Assembly (NCBI RefSeq): GCF_032268605.1
Contig: NZ_CP130318.1
Coordinates: 5,679,501-5,743,500 of the forward strand
Direction of reading: 5' to 3'
Origin: Paenibacillus aurantius
Lineage (GTDB): Bacteria > Bacillota > Bacilli > Paenibacillales > NBRC-103111
DNA length: 64,000 nucleotides
Program-made: the position numbers and the translations under genes
The notes under the pieces: model-generated
What the model was told of the DNA's origin: nothing
What the model saw: only the letters and a program-made list of their open reading frames with translations
Databases searched by the model: none
In this document: piece by piece, positions 25,662-34,800 of the stretch
Position numbering within the stretch: position 1 is the stretch's first letter
How the letters are laid out: each line of letters opens with the position of its first letter

Positions 25662-27371
25662 TTAGTCTTTGCTTCTTCTGCCGTAAACAAAATATAAAGT
25701 AAGGGCCGACATAATCATCAGGATGACCGAGTAGACCAGGGTAAGGGCTTTGGTGTCCGCCACCGCTTCGGCGTCCGTACTGTTTTTGATCACAATGCCA
25801 AGCGGCTGGTATAGCGGATGATACAGGAACACCGTCAAGTCGTAATCGGCCAGAATCCCGTTAAAGTTCAAGGCTAAGATCGCCAAGGTAGACGGCAGGA
25901 TAATGGGCAGCACCACCCTCCGGAAGGTGTAGAAGGCTTTGGCGCCCAGATTTTTGGCCGCGTCCTCCAGGTTGTTGTCCAGGGCGAAGAAGGAAGCCTT
26001 CACCATCCGAAGGGTAAACGGAATGTGGACGATGACATAAGCCAGGAACAACATCCATACGGAGCCGACCAGCACGTTATTGCCGATAATCAGCCTCGGG
26101 GTGCCGAAGGTGACGATCAAACCGATGGCTATCAGGGTAGAAGGCAGCATCCACGGAATCAGCAGGGAATATTCCAACAGATTGGTCCAGACGTTCCTGT
26201 ATTTGTGCAGAATCCGGGAAGCCATTAGAGCCAAGGCCACAACGGTAAGAGAGGCCCCCGCCGCATAGCATACGCTGACCAAGTAGGGCTTAAACGCCGA
26301 CAGGCTCGAGAAGACGTGAATGTAATTGGCCAAGGTCAATTTGCTGAAGGAGATCGTGGCGTTGGCAATGCTTTGGGCATCCGTAAAGGAAAAAACAAGA
26401 ATAAGGACAACCGGGATGATATAAATCAGAAACAAGAAATAGGCGGCCGCATGAGTAAGCATATTGGCCAGCGGATGCTGGATTTGTTGTTTAACCATCT
26501 CGGACTTAACTTTCGATACCGACATGAAATTCCCTTTGCGTTCAAAACGGATCATGACGGACAGCAGGACGATGGTTGCCAAGCCGAGAACAAGCGCCAG
26601 CAGAGCGGCCAAATCTTTGGAATAGGTGCTATTGGAGAAAGCAAGAATCATGGGCGTAATGGTTTGGAATTCCGTTCCCCCTAAGATCAGGGGCGCCGAG
26701 GTTGCCGCTAATCCGGTCAGAAAGAGAAGGATCGTTAAAGCATAAATCGTCGGCTTCAGAACGGGAAGGACGACGCGCCTCAGAATATAGAAAGTAGACG
26801 CACCCATGTTTCTTGCTGCTTCTATCGTTTGGAAATCCACCTTGCGCATAGCATTGCTTAGAAATAGAACGTGGTTGGACGTACAGGCGAAGGTCATTAC
26901 GAAGAGAACCGCCCAGTAGCCGTGAAACCACCCCGTCGGGAAGGAGGGGAAGACATACGCCAGGACCTTCGTCATTAGTCCGGTGTCCCCGTAGATCAAT
27001 TTATAGCCGGAAACCAAGACGACACCACTGTAGATCAAGGTGGTAAAATAACCAAGCCGGAGGATTTTCGCGCCCTTGATATCGAAATATTCGACGACCA
27101 GCACGAGGAAGATTCCGACGATGTTCACGGTAAAGATCAGGGAAACCGCCAAAATAAAGCTGTTGTACAAGCTCTTCATCGCCCGGGCGGAGGATAACAG
27201 TTTGTGAACAGGCTCCAGCGAGAAACTCCCTTTGCTGAAGAATATTTGGTAATAAATGTTAAGATTCGGATAAATCAAGAAGGCGATTACAAACCATGCT
27301 AGGGCAAGATAGAAGATCAAAGAAGGCAAAGGAACCGAGGTCAGTCCTTTTTTTAAAGTCCGCGTGTTCAA
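25662..27371 (-). CDS. ABC transporter permease, two fused permease domains (FbpB/PhnUV-like)
   Basis: 569 residues, 12 helices: two consecutive binding-protein-dependent permease domains in one chain. Each has an ATPase-docking EAA loop: EAARNMGASTFYILRRVVLP (first) and EDAAKNLGAKAFYTFRRVVLP (second). This fused layout is found in importers for ferric iron and for phosphonate/2-aminoethylphosphonate. TTG start with AGGGGG about 8 nt upstream. The ATPase gene lies 12 bp upstream in the same operon. Confidence 0.9.
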   Translation of the reverse strand: MNTRTLKKGLTSVPLPSLIFYLALAWFVIAFLIYPNLNIYYQIFFSKGSFSLEPVHKLLSSARAMKSLYNSFILAVSLIFTVNIVGIFLVLVVEYFDIKGAKILRLGYFTTLIYSGVVLVSGYKLIYGDTGLMTKVLAYVFPSFPTGWFHGYWAVLFVMTFACTSNHVLFLSNAMRKVDFQTIEAARNMGASTFYILRRVVLPVLKPTIYALTILLFLTGLAATSAPLILGGTEFQTITPMILAFSNSTYSKDLAALLALVLGLATIVLLSVMIRFERKGNFMSVSKVKSEMVKQQIQHPLANMLTHAAAYFLFLIYIIPVVLILVFSFTDAQSIANATISFSKLTLANYIHVFSSLSAFKPYLVSVCYAAGASLTVVALALMASRILHKYRNVWTNLLEYSLLIPWMLPSTLIAIGLIVTFGTPRLIIGNNVLVGSVWMLFLAYVIVHIPFTLRMVKASFFALDNNLEDAAKNLGAKAFYTFRRVVLPIILPSTLAILALNFNGILADYDLTVFLYHPLYQPLGIVIKNSTDAEAVADTKALTLVYSVILMIMSALTLYFVYGRRSKD

Positions 27372-27383
27372 CTGGTGTTCCCC

Positions 27384-28394
27384 CTAATATTGCAAAATAT
27401 CCCTGGTGTCGATATAGATATCCAATTCGTCCCCCGTTTGATACAGATCGTGTCCCCGTTCGGTCTCCACGGTTTTCAGAATTCCGCCTGGAACGGCAAT
27501 CGAATACTTGGTGTAGATTCCGTAAAATTCCTGTTCCACTATTTTTCCTCTCAGCTGGACGGCATGGGGCTCGGCCGCAATCGGAACCAGGCTGATTTTC
27601 TCGTTGCGGATGTACGATTTCTTGCTTGGGTCAATCAAATTCGTTAAAGCGCTGTTCGCCACAACAATCTCCGGCCGGATAAAGTTAATATCGCCTATGA
27701 AGTTGCAGACAAACTCCGTTTGGGACTCGTTGTAAATTTCCCGGGGCGTGCCGACCTGCTCCACGGTTCCCTTGTTGAATACCGCGATCCGGTCCGAGAG
27801 GGTCAAGGCTTCTTCCTGGTCATGCGTCACATACACCGTCGTGATCCCAAACTTCTTCTGAAGATCCTTCAGCTCGTTGCGCAATTGAACCCTCAGCTTG
27901 GCATCCAGGTTGGACAACGGCTCATCCAAGGCAAGGATGCTCGGCTTCAGCACCAGAGCCCTCGCAATGGCTACACGCTGCTGCTGCCCTCCCGATAGCT
28001 CGGACACTTTCTTGACCAGCTGTTCCTCGCTTAAATCGACTTTCCTGGCGATCTCCTTTACCTGGGCATCCACTTCGGCTTTGGAGAATTTTTTGACCCG
28101 CATGCCAAAAGCAATATTCTCGTAAACGTTTAAGGTTGGAAAGAGCGCATAGCTTTGAAAGACCATGCTGATTTCCCGCTTCTCAATCGGCACGTGAGAG
28201 ATGTCCCGGTCGTTTAGCAGGATTTGCCCGCTGTCTGGCTTAATAAAGCCGACCAGGCTGCGGAGAATGGTCGTTTTCCCGCATCCCGAGGGACCGAGAA
28301 AGGTGAAGAACTCCCCCTCCTTGATGTGGAGATTGAGGTTCTTGATGGCATGGAAGTCACCGAATTTGATTTGAATGTCTTGGAATGTGATCAT
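27384..28394 (-). CDS. ABC transporter ATP-binding protein (FbpC/PotA-like)
   Basis: 336 residues. Walker A GPSGCGKTT, signature LSGGQQQR, Walker B ILALDEP and the switch His in VTHDQEEA are all intact. The C-terminal 110 residues form a TOBE-like regulatory domain (NFIGDINFIRPE onward). It powers the importer formed with the fused permease and binding protein. I prefer the second ATG (28394) with GAGGT upstream over the first at 28409. Confidence 0.93.
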   Translation of the reverse strand: MITFQDIQIKFGDFHAIKNLNLHIKEGEFFTFLGPSGCGKTTILRSLVGFIKPDSGQILLNDRDISHVPIEKREISMVFQSYALFPTLNVYENIAFGMRVKKFSKAEVDAQVKEIARKVDLSEEQLVKKVSELSGGQQQRVAIARALVLKPSILALDEPLSNLDAKLRVQLRNELKDLQKKFGITTVYVTHDQEEALTLSDRIAVFNKGTVEQVGTPREIYNESQTEFVCNFIGDINFIRPEIVVANSALTNLIDPSKKSYIRNEKISLVPIAAEPHAVQLRGKIVEQEFYGIYTKYSIAVPGGILKTVETERGHDLYQTGDELDIYIDTRDILQY

Positions 28395-28424
28395 GGTTAC
28401 CTCTGTCATGTAAATTTATTTTTA

Positions 28425-28460
28425 CAGGCTGCAAGCATGGACATTCCCGCGTGCAGCCTG
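28425..28460 (-). terminator. Intercistronic stem-loop between binding protein and ATPase genes
   Basis: Minus strand: stem CAGGCTGCA / TGCAGCCTG (9 bp), followed by TAAAAATAAATTT. It lies directly after the substrate-binding protein gene. Such loops often act as partial terminators or mRNA stabilisers so that more binding protein than membrane component is made. Confidence 0.7.
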
Positions 28461-28475
28461 TTTGACAATGTTACC

Positions 28476-29579
28476 TTATTTCATAATCTCCAGCTGAATC
28501 TTTTCCGCCCATTTCCCCAGATTCTCGGAAACAAATCCCCAGTCAAAGGCGATCGGCTTGATGGAAGCGTAAAGGTCTTTCACGTCTTTGTTGGCTTTAT
28601 CGGAAGCCTTCTGGTTCGCTGGCATGGCATTGAATTGAGCGGCAAACTGCCCCTGCACGTCGGCCGAGCCGATCCAGTCGATAAACTTCTTAGCCGTCTC
28701 CATCTTCTTCGTCCCGTTCGCGATGGCGGCCTGTTCCACAATCATCGGAACTCCGGTACCGGGACTTACAAGGCCCGCCTTAACCCCGTACTGCTTTTCT
28801 TTGGCTTGAAGCGTACCGGAAACAACGGCTCCGATCGGCGTTTTGCCATTGACCATATTCTGGTAGAAGTCTTCTCCCTTTACCGCGGGAACGCCATTGT
28901 TATACAGCTTCTTGATTTCATCCCAGCCCTGCTTGGAAATCCCGTACTCGCCTTTGTCGTCTTTGTATTTGGTCAAGATGCTGGCCACGACCAGCTGCGG
29001 CGTAATTTGATCCAGCTGGGTAGGAGCCTCGTATTTCCCTTTGAACTGCGGATTCGTATACAAATCGGCCCAATCCTTCGGTGCCGTCTCGGCTGTGAAC
29101 GACTTGGGGTTATACCCGATCAGAATGGCCTGCTTGACCAGGCTGTGGTAATAGCCTTCCGGATCGTTCAAGCCCTTTTCGATTTCGGGTGCCCAGGCTG
29201 GAACATATTTGGCCAGAACCTTTTCTTTCTTTAAACTTTCGAACAGCATATTATTCAGGCCGTAAATGACGTCCGCCACCGGATTATTCTTCTCAGCGAT
29301 TAAGCGGCTGGTTAAATTAGCCCCGCCCGCTCCGACGATTTCGATTTCAAAGCCGGCTTCCTTCGCCTTCTGGACCAGCCAATCCCCCCGGCCGTCCGAG
29401 TTGGAGTTCGTGTACACAATCAGCTTTTCATTCTTGCCTGCGGATGCCGGGGCCGATGCGGCCGGCGTACCGGACGGGGCGGTCGTTCCCGCCGTTTCCT
29501 TGGTATTACCTCCACCGCAAGCCGTTACAGCCAAACACATCATCGACAACAAAGAGACGCCTGCCATTTTTCTGACCAT
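28476..29579 (-). CDS. ABC transporter substrate-binding lipoprotein (FbpA/PhnS-like)
   Basis: 367 residues. Signal peptide with lipobox CLAVTAC followed by GGGN, then a Thr/Ala/Pro-rich linker and a type 2 periplasmic-binding fold starting at KLIVYTNSNSDGRG. This YTN/YSN opening and the IEIVGAGGANLTSRLIAEKN segment are typical of the Fe3+/2-aminoethylphosphonate binding family (SBP_bac_6/8). No Tyr pair characteristic of ferric-binding proteins is obvious. Start at 29579, about 11 nt after GGAG. Confidence 0.9.
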   Translation of the reverse strand: MVRKMAGVSLLSMMCLAVTACGGGNTKETAGTTAPSGTPAASAPASAGKNEKLIVYTNSNSDGRGDWLVQKAKEAGFEIEIVGAGGANLTSRLIAEKNNPVADVIYGLNNMLFESLKKEKVLAKYVPAWAPEIEKGLNDPEGYYHSLVKQAILIGYNPKSFTAETAPKDWADLYTNPQFKGKYEAPTQLDQITPQLVVASILTKYKDDKGEYGISKQGWDEIKKLYNNGVPAVKGEDFYQNMVNGKTPIGAVVSGTLQAKEKQYGVKAGLVSPGTGVPMIVEQAAIANGTKKMETAKKFIDWIGSADVQGQFAAQFNAMPANQKASDKANKDVKDLYASIKPIAFDWGFVSENLGKWAEKIQLEIMK

Positions 29580-29615
29580 TCTTTTTGACACTCCTTTAGG
29601 GTATGGGATTCTATT

Positions 29616-30434
29616 TTAGAGGTGGACAACCATTCCGTCATAGGCCACTACGACCCCGGCGGGTTTAAAAATGTCTACAAATTCCTCATGGAGAAGCTTG
29701 GAATTATGGCTGAAGTGCGTAACGAAGATCTGTCCTTCTTCTTTCAGGATATTCTCTTTCCGAAACTCCCGCTGGGCTTCCAGCACGGTCTCAATGCACA
29801 TATGATTGCGGTCGTGGGATTTGCCCGTGTAGCCGTGCGTGCAGTCGAGAATGGCCCCGTCCAGGTTTTTTCCCTTCAGCCAGGCCCATGTCGCTTCCGG
29901 GAACCAGCCCGAATCATGCCCGTAGAGCAGCTTTTTGCCGCCTCTTTCGATGACATACACCAGGCACGTTTCCATCCGGTCATGATCGGCCCATAACGGG
30001 GTAACCCGGGCATCGCCCACCGTTATCGTCTCGAAGGGGCGGAGCAGATGAAAAGCATACCGTTCTCCCTCAAACCGGCCGATGGCGACGCGCGTATGGT
30101 ACATCACGGCATCATTGCCGTAGATATGCAGCGGATGCTCCAGGTTATGGGCAATACCCTTTCGGCGGCATTCCAAATCATAGGCATTGTAGTGATCGGA
30201 GTGCGTGTGGGTGACCAGCAGGTGCTCAATCGCCCCCAGATCAATGTTGTCGCGAAGCGCTTGCATGTAAGAATCCGGCGAGTAGTCGAATTTGATGACA
30301 TCGTCAATGATCGCCGAGCTTCGGGTTCGGATGTTTTTCCCTCCGAGCTCACGTGCTTTCAAGCAGTACTCACAGTGGCAGAAGGCATTGGGAAAGCCCT
30401 CCGCAGCCGCTGTTCCGAGAAAATGAAGTTTCAT
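29616..30434 (-). CDS. MBL-fold hydrolase, PhnP-like
   Basis: 272 residues, metallo-beta-lactamase fold. The metal site THTHSDHYNAYD (about 76-87), later His/Asp in WADHD, YGHDSGWF and THFSHNS are present. The N-terminus has a Cys/His cluster, FCHCEYCLKA, as in PhnP, whose extra zinc is bound there. PhnP opens cyclic ribose phosphates made during C-P lyase phosphonate breakdown. Lying between a regulator and an importer of phosphonate type, it may act on an imported cyclic phosphate or phosphoester. GGAAGGAG precedes the ATG. Confidence 0.87.
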   Translation of the reverse strand: MKLHFLGTAAAEGFPNAFCHCEYCLKARELGGKNIRTRSSAIIDDVIKFDYSPDSYMQALRDNIDLGAIEHLLVTHTHSDHYNAYDLECRRKGIAHNLEHPLHIYGNDAVMYHTRVAIGRFEGERYAFHLLRPFETITVGDARVTPLWADHDRMETCLVYVIERGGKKLLYGHDSGWFPEATWAWLKGKNLDGAILDCTHGYTGKSHDRNHMCIETVLEAQREFRKENILKEEGQIFVTHFSHNSKLLHEEFVDIFKPAGVVVAYDGMVVHL

Positions 30435-30453
30435 AGGACTCCTTCCGCCCGTC

Positions 30454-31590
30454 CTAAAGAACGGATCGCCTTTCTACGATGGTCGTTTGAATTTTGATGG
30501 TAATGGGTTTCTCATGAGAGTGATTGATGCGCTTCGTAAGAAGAGTAAAGGCGGATTGCGCAAGCTGACCGGTATCCTGCCTGACCGTCGTCAGAGGGAT
30601 CGGGGACAGCGCCGACAGCTGAATATCGGAGAACCCCACGATGGAAAGCTTATCCGGAACCGGGATCCCTACACGCAAGGCGGTATACAAGGTGGCGACG
30701 GCCACATGATCATCCCCGCACATAAGGGCGGTCATCTCCGCGTTATCCTGAACAAACTGTTCCGCTTCCGGGTCACTCTCGTTAATACGGCTCGGATGGA
30801 AGTCTTTAAAATGAATGTACTGGTTCTTAACGGGAATCCCATGATCGAGCAGCGCTTGAATATACCCTTGGTACCGCTCTTCCCGGCTGGTGATATTATC
30901 GACCGGGTTCGAAATGTAGCCGATTTCCCGATGCCCTTTGTCAATCAAGTACCGGGTCATCTGGTAAGAGCCCCGAAAGTGATCGTGATACACGCAATCG
31001 ATCTGAACCTCGCGAAAAATGCGGTCGATAATCACAATCGGAAACTGCTGTAATTTCAATCGCAGCACTTGGTCACTGCAGGTCTTGCGCCCCTGGGGAA
31101 ATAAGATGATGCCGCTTACACCCCCCTCGACAAGACTTTGCAGGCATTGATCCTCATCCTCTTTGCTTTTGCTGATTTTCAGGATGAGGTCGCATTCGTG
31201 CTTTCGTGCCTCCGACTCCGCTGCCGCCATTATTTTGGACGTGTAATCGGATAGGTGAGGCACGATGAGAGCCACCTGCTTCCTCTTCTTTTCCTCAGCT
31301 GGAAGCGCTTTACTATCAGACCGAGGCACTTCCTTACGCGGCGCTCCGCCCGGCTGTTCGGAAAGAAAGGTCCCCCTTCTTGGCAAACGGTACACCAACC
31401 CTTGCTCAACCAACTGCTCCAGCGCTAGTTTGCTCGTCATTCGGCTTACCCCGAACAGCTTCGCAAGCTCTCCTTCCGAGGGAACGGGATCATGCGGCTG
31501 AAGCTTCCGGCTTTGAATAAGGCCTACGGCCTTATCGGCTATTTGCAGGTACAACAAACTGGGTTTCTTGGATGCGTGTGACTTCTTCAT
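30454..31590 (-). CDS. GntR/LacI-type chimeric regulator (AraR architecture)
   Basis: 378 residues: a GntR winged helix at about 10-80 (KLQPHDPVPSEGELAKLFGV then SRMTSKLALEQL) joined by a Lys/Pro linker to a LacI-type periplasmic-binding sensor (QVALIVPHLSDY onward; GFSDIQLSALSPIPLTTV at the end). This is the AraR layout. It probably represses the downstream MBL-ABC genes until the imported ligand binds; the sensor resembles sugar binders, which argues for a sugar-phosphate-like inducer. It is 19 bp from the MBL gene and probably in the same transcript. Confidence 0.88.
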   Translation of the reverse strand: MKKSHASKKPSLLYLQIADKAVGLIQSRKLQPHDPVPSEGELAKLFGVSRMTSKLALEQLVEQGLVYRLPRRGTFLSEQPGGAPRKEVPRSDSKALPAEEKKRKQVALIVPHLSDYTSKIMAAAESEARKHECDLILKISKSKEDEDQCLQSLVEGGVSGIILFPQGRKTCSDQVLRLKLQQFPIVIIDRIFREVQIDCVYHDHFRGSYQMTRYLIDKGHREIGYISNPVDNITSREERYQGYIQALLDHGIPVKNQYIHFKDFHPSRINESDPEAEQFVQDNAEMTALMCGDDHVAVATLYTALRVGIPVPDKLSIVGFSDIQLSALSPIPLTTVRQDTGQLAQSAFTLLTKRINHSHEKPITIKIQTTIVERRSVL

Positions 31591-31672
31591 TGTGTCTATC
31601 CCTCGTTTTACTCTAGTTTCCTCTGCGGCTGAGAATCACACCCCTGTTCGTGATCTAACCCGAGCTTAAAGG

Positions 31673-31705
31673 ATGTCACTGACATATTCAATGACATAAG
31701 TCATT
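31673..31705 (-). promoter_or_regulatory. Palindromic operator candidates upstream of gntR
   Basis: Two inverted repeats sharing TGAC/GTCA half-sites: ATGTCACTGACAT (31673-31685) and AATGACATAAGTCATT (31690-31705). They lie 85-115 bp upstream of the regulator's start in AT-rich DNA (31600-31836). They are likely autoregulatory sites for the GntR/LacI protein, though an unrelated regulator is possible. No -35/-10 pair stood out. Confidence 0.5.
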
Positions 31706-31836
31706 AAGAATATATAAAGAATCCGTTTTGGTTTATAAATTCTAAACATTCCCCTTATCTTGGAGTCAAGACATATCAACTTTATATCAATGTCCGCTTT
31801 TATTCTATATCACGATTTTTCCATTTTCCTCTCGCA

Positions 31837-31868
31837 CAAAAAGCCCAGTACCGGTTAGGTACTGGGTA
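31837..31868 (-). terminator. Terminator of helicase-nuclease gene
   Basis: Minus strand: stem CCCAGTACC / GGTACTGGG with a 5-nt loop, then CTTTTTG. Confidence 0.88.
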
Positions 31869-31874
31869 GTTTGA

Positions 31875-34800
31875 TTAGCGTGCTTTATAAGTCACCCTGC
31901 CTTTATCTAACTCAGCGTCTCCCCGCCTGAGGGCTTCCTGCAGGCCGTTCCTCACCGCCTTATCGAGCGCGGCGCCGGCTCTCGCGTAACCAAGCAGCTT
32001 AACCGTCTCCTTGGTCAAATCCTCGAGAGGCAGGCTTCCTTGAATAAACAGCACTTCCTTTACCGCATTGGCGATTTCTTCAGGAGGCCATTCCTCCGCG
32101 CTCCGGCGGTCCTGGTCGTTCTCCCCGACCCGATAAAGGCTGTACTTCTCCGGCTGCTCCGTATCCGGCCAGTAATAGTCGATCTCCTCCCATACTGTCT
32201 TCTTAACGGGCAGATCAGCCAATAGCGCTGCGAGGTGCCTCTCGATCCGCGCCCCCGATCTTGTCATTCCCCATGCCTGCCAGACTCTCCTGCTGAGCAG
32301 GGACCGGCTGACCGGCCCTTCTTCCCGGATTACCTGAAGAAGCTGATTCTTCAGCAGGCCCTCATTCTTGGATAGATAGAATTCTTCGGAGGAGAGAGGG
32401 ACGGCCTCCAGGGAAGCGGCTTTATAAACCGAACGCCAAGAAGGAGGGGCCGGGTTCCCTTGTTCCGGTTCGTTATCCGGTTGGGGCACGGACACGGACT
32501 GGCTATCCATGATGATACCCGAACCCGTCTCCGTCCCTTTGAGGTCCGCCAGGCTCTGTAAAGGCTCCGCTTCCTCGGCCGTTTTCACGGCTTCCATAAT
32601 CCGCTGGATTTCCTTGCCCGGGTTATCCAGCCAATCCATCGACCATACCCGGTGAAGGGACCAGCCCAATTGGCGAAGCACCTGTTCCCGGAGAACCTCC
32701 CGGTCCCGTGCGGTTTGGCCGGTCTTGTAGCCCTCGCCATCGCACAGAATGCCCAGGAGGTAAGCATCCGGGTTGCCGGGATTCACGATCGCGAGGTCCA
32801 TCCGATAACCGGACGATCCGACATGGAGGTCGGCCTGGTACCCCTCCTTCTTAAGAGCCGCGGCAATCTGTTCTTCTATCCCTCCGGCTCGGATTTCCGC
32901 CTGACCGGCATCCAGACCAAGCGCGGTCCGGCCTTTCTCCGCGTACTCCAGGAAGGCTCTTAAGGCGCTTACCCCCTCCGCCCGCGTTCGGGAGACATCC
33001 AGATGCTCCGCCCGCAGAGTAGAGAATACGTGCATTTCATACCGGGCCCGGGAGACGGCGACATTCAGTCTTCTCCACCCTCCATCCCGGTTCAGAGGAC
33101 CGAAATTAAGCACGACCTTGCCGGAAGCATCCGGTCCATAGCCGATGGAGAACAGGATCACATCGCGCTCATCCCCCTGTACATTCTCCAGGTTCTTGAT
33201 GAATAAGGGCTCATGCAGACGGGAAGCGAGCTGCTCGAGCTCGGGATCCTGACGGAACGCCTCATCCAGCAAGTCTTCAATCAGCGTCTGCTGAATGGAG
33301 TTGAAGGTGACGACCCCGATGCTCCGTCTCCGAAGCTGCGGATCCTTCAACCGGCTTATGATTTCCTGAATGACCTGCTCCGCCTCCGCGCGGTTCTGCT
33401 TGGTCTTGCCCCGGTCATAGAAACCGTCTACCGGATGCCACCTTACATTCGATTTGCGCTCGAGCGGGGAAGGGAACGTCAGAAGCTTGTTCTCATAGAA
33501 ATGCCGGTTGCTGAAGGCGATCAGGCTCTCGTGCCGGCTGCGGTAGTGCCACAGCAGATGCTCCTCAGGCATGCCGAGGGCCAGGCAGTCATCCAGAATG
33601 CTCTCCAGATCCTCGGGAACCACGGCTTCGTCGGCTTCCTCTGCCCCGCTATGGGCAAAAAAGCTGGTCGGCGGCAGCTGCTTCGGGTCTCCGACCACGA
33701 TCACGTTCCTTCCCCGTGCCATCGCGCCGACGGCTTCACTCGTCGGAAGCTGCGAGGCTTCATCGAAAAGTACAAGATCGAAGGAAGGGTGCTTCGGGTC
33801 CAAGTATTGGGCGACCGACATCGGGCTCATCAAGACGCAGGGACAGAGTCGGCTCAACAGGTTCGGAATCTGCTCGAACAGCTTGCGGAGCGACAGGCCC
33901 CTGCCTCCGCTCCGGATGGCCCGAAGCAGAATGCCCGCCTCCGAGCTCGCGGCCGCCTGGCTGTGAAGCGGCGGGAGGTTGGCGGCAAGACGGGCGGAGA
34001 TCTCCTGTCTCGTCAGCTGCTCGAAGGTATCCACCGTTTCCTGGAACGCTTTGATCTTCTCCTCAAACAATCGCCCGGAGAAGGAAGCAAGCTGCGGGTC
34101 GGCTTCCAGCCCATACTGGATAGCCGCTTTCCACCAGCCCCGTTCGAAGGCGGCCGTTACCTCCGCATGCTGCAGCCGGCCTCCTTCATAGGCGGACAGG
34201 ACCGAGTCCAGCCCGGCGTCCGCTGCCCGCCCGCGGACCTGCCTCCAGCTGCACCACTCCCGTAAGGAATCTATATTCTCCTTCCAGAGCCGCGCCTGGC
34301 CGGTGCGGTACGCAAACCAGGATCCCCCGCCTCTTCTCTCATCCAAGGCGGCGAAATCCAGCTGAAGGAGCCGGGCCAGCCGCTCCTCCAAGTCCTGGAA
34401 TGTGCTCCAGGCGGTAAGAAACCGTTCCAGGACAGACCCGTAGGCAGCCTCGAAAGCCTCCTTTCCTGACGCAAGCCGATCCGCCGCCTGCCCTCTTGCC
34501 TTCGCGGCCGCAGGAGGCTCCCGGAACAGCTGAAGCAGCTTCCCGCTGAGCTCATCCGCCCATTTCCTGGATGCCTCCACGGCTGCCCAATCCGTATCCC
34601 CCCTGTTCCAAGCCTGGCCAAGCAGAGGAGCAAGCTCCCCTTCGGCCTCCAGGAGAGCAGCCGACTCCGTCTGGTACTGCAGGATAAGCGACAGGGTGTG
34701 GGCTGTCTCGCTCTTCTGCGGGACGGAGCCCGGGAGGGCCATGCCTTTAATCGTTTTATAAATCCGGCCTTGTTTGAGCACTTTGGGTAGAAACCACTGG

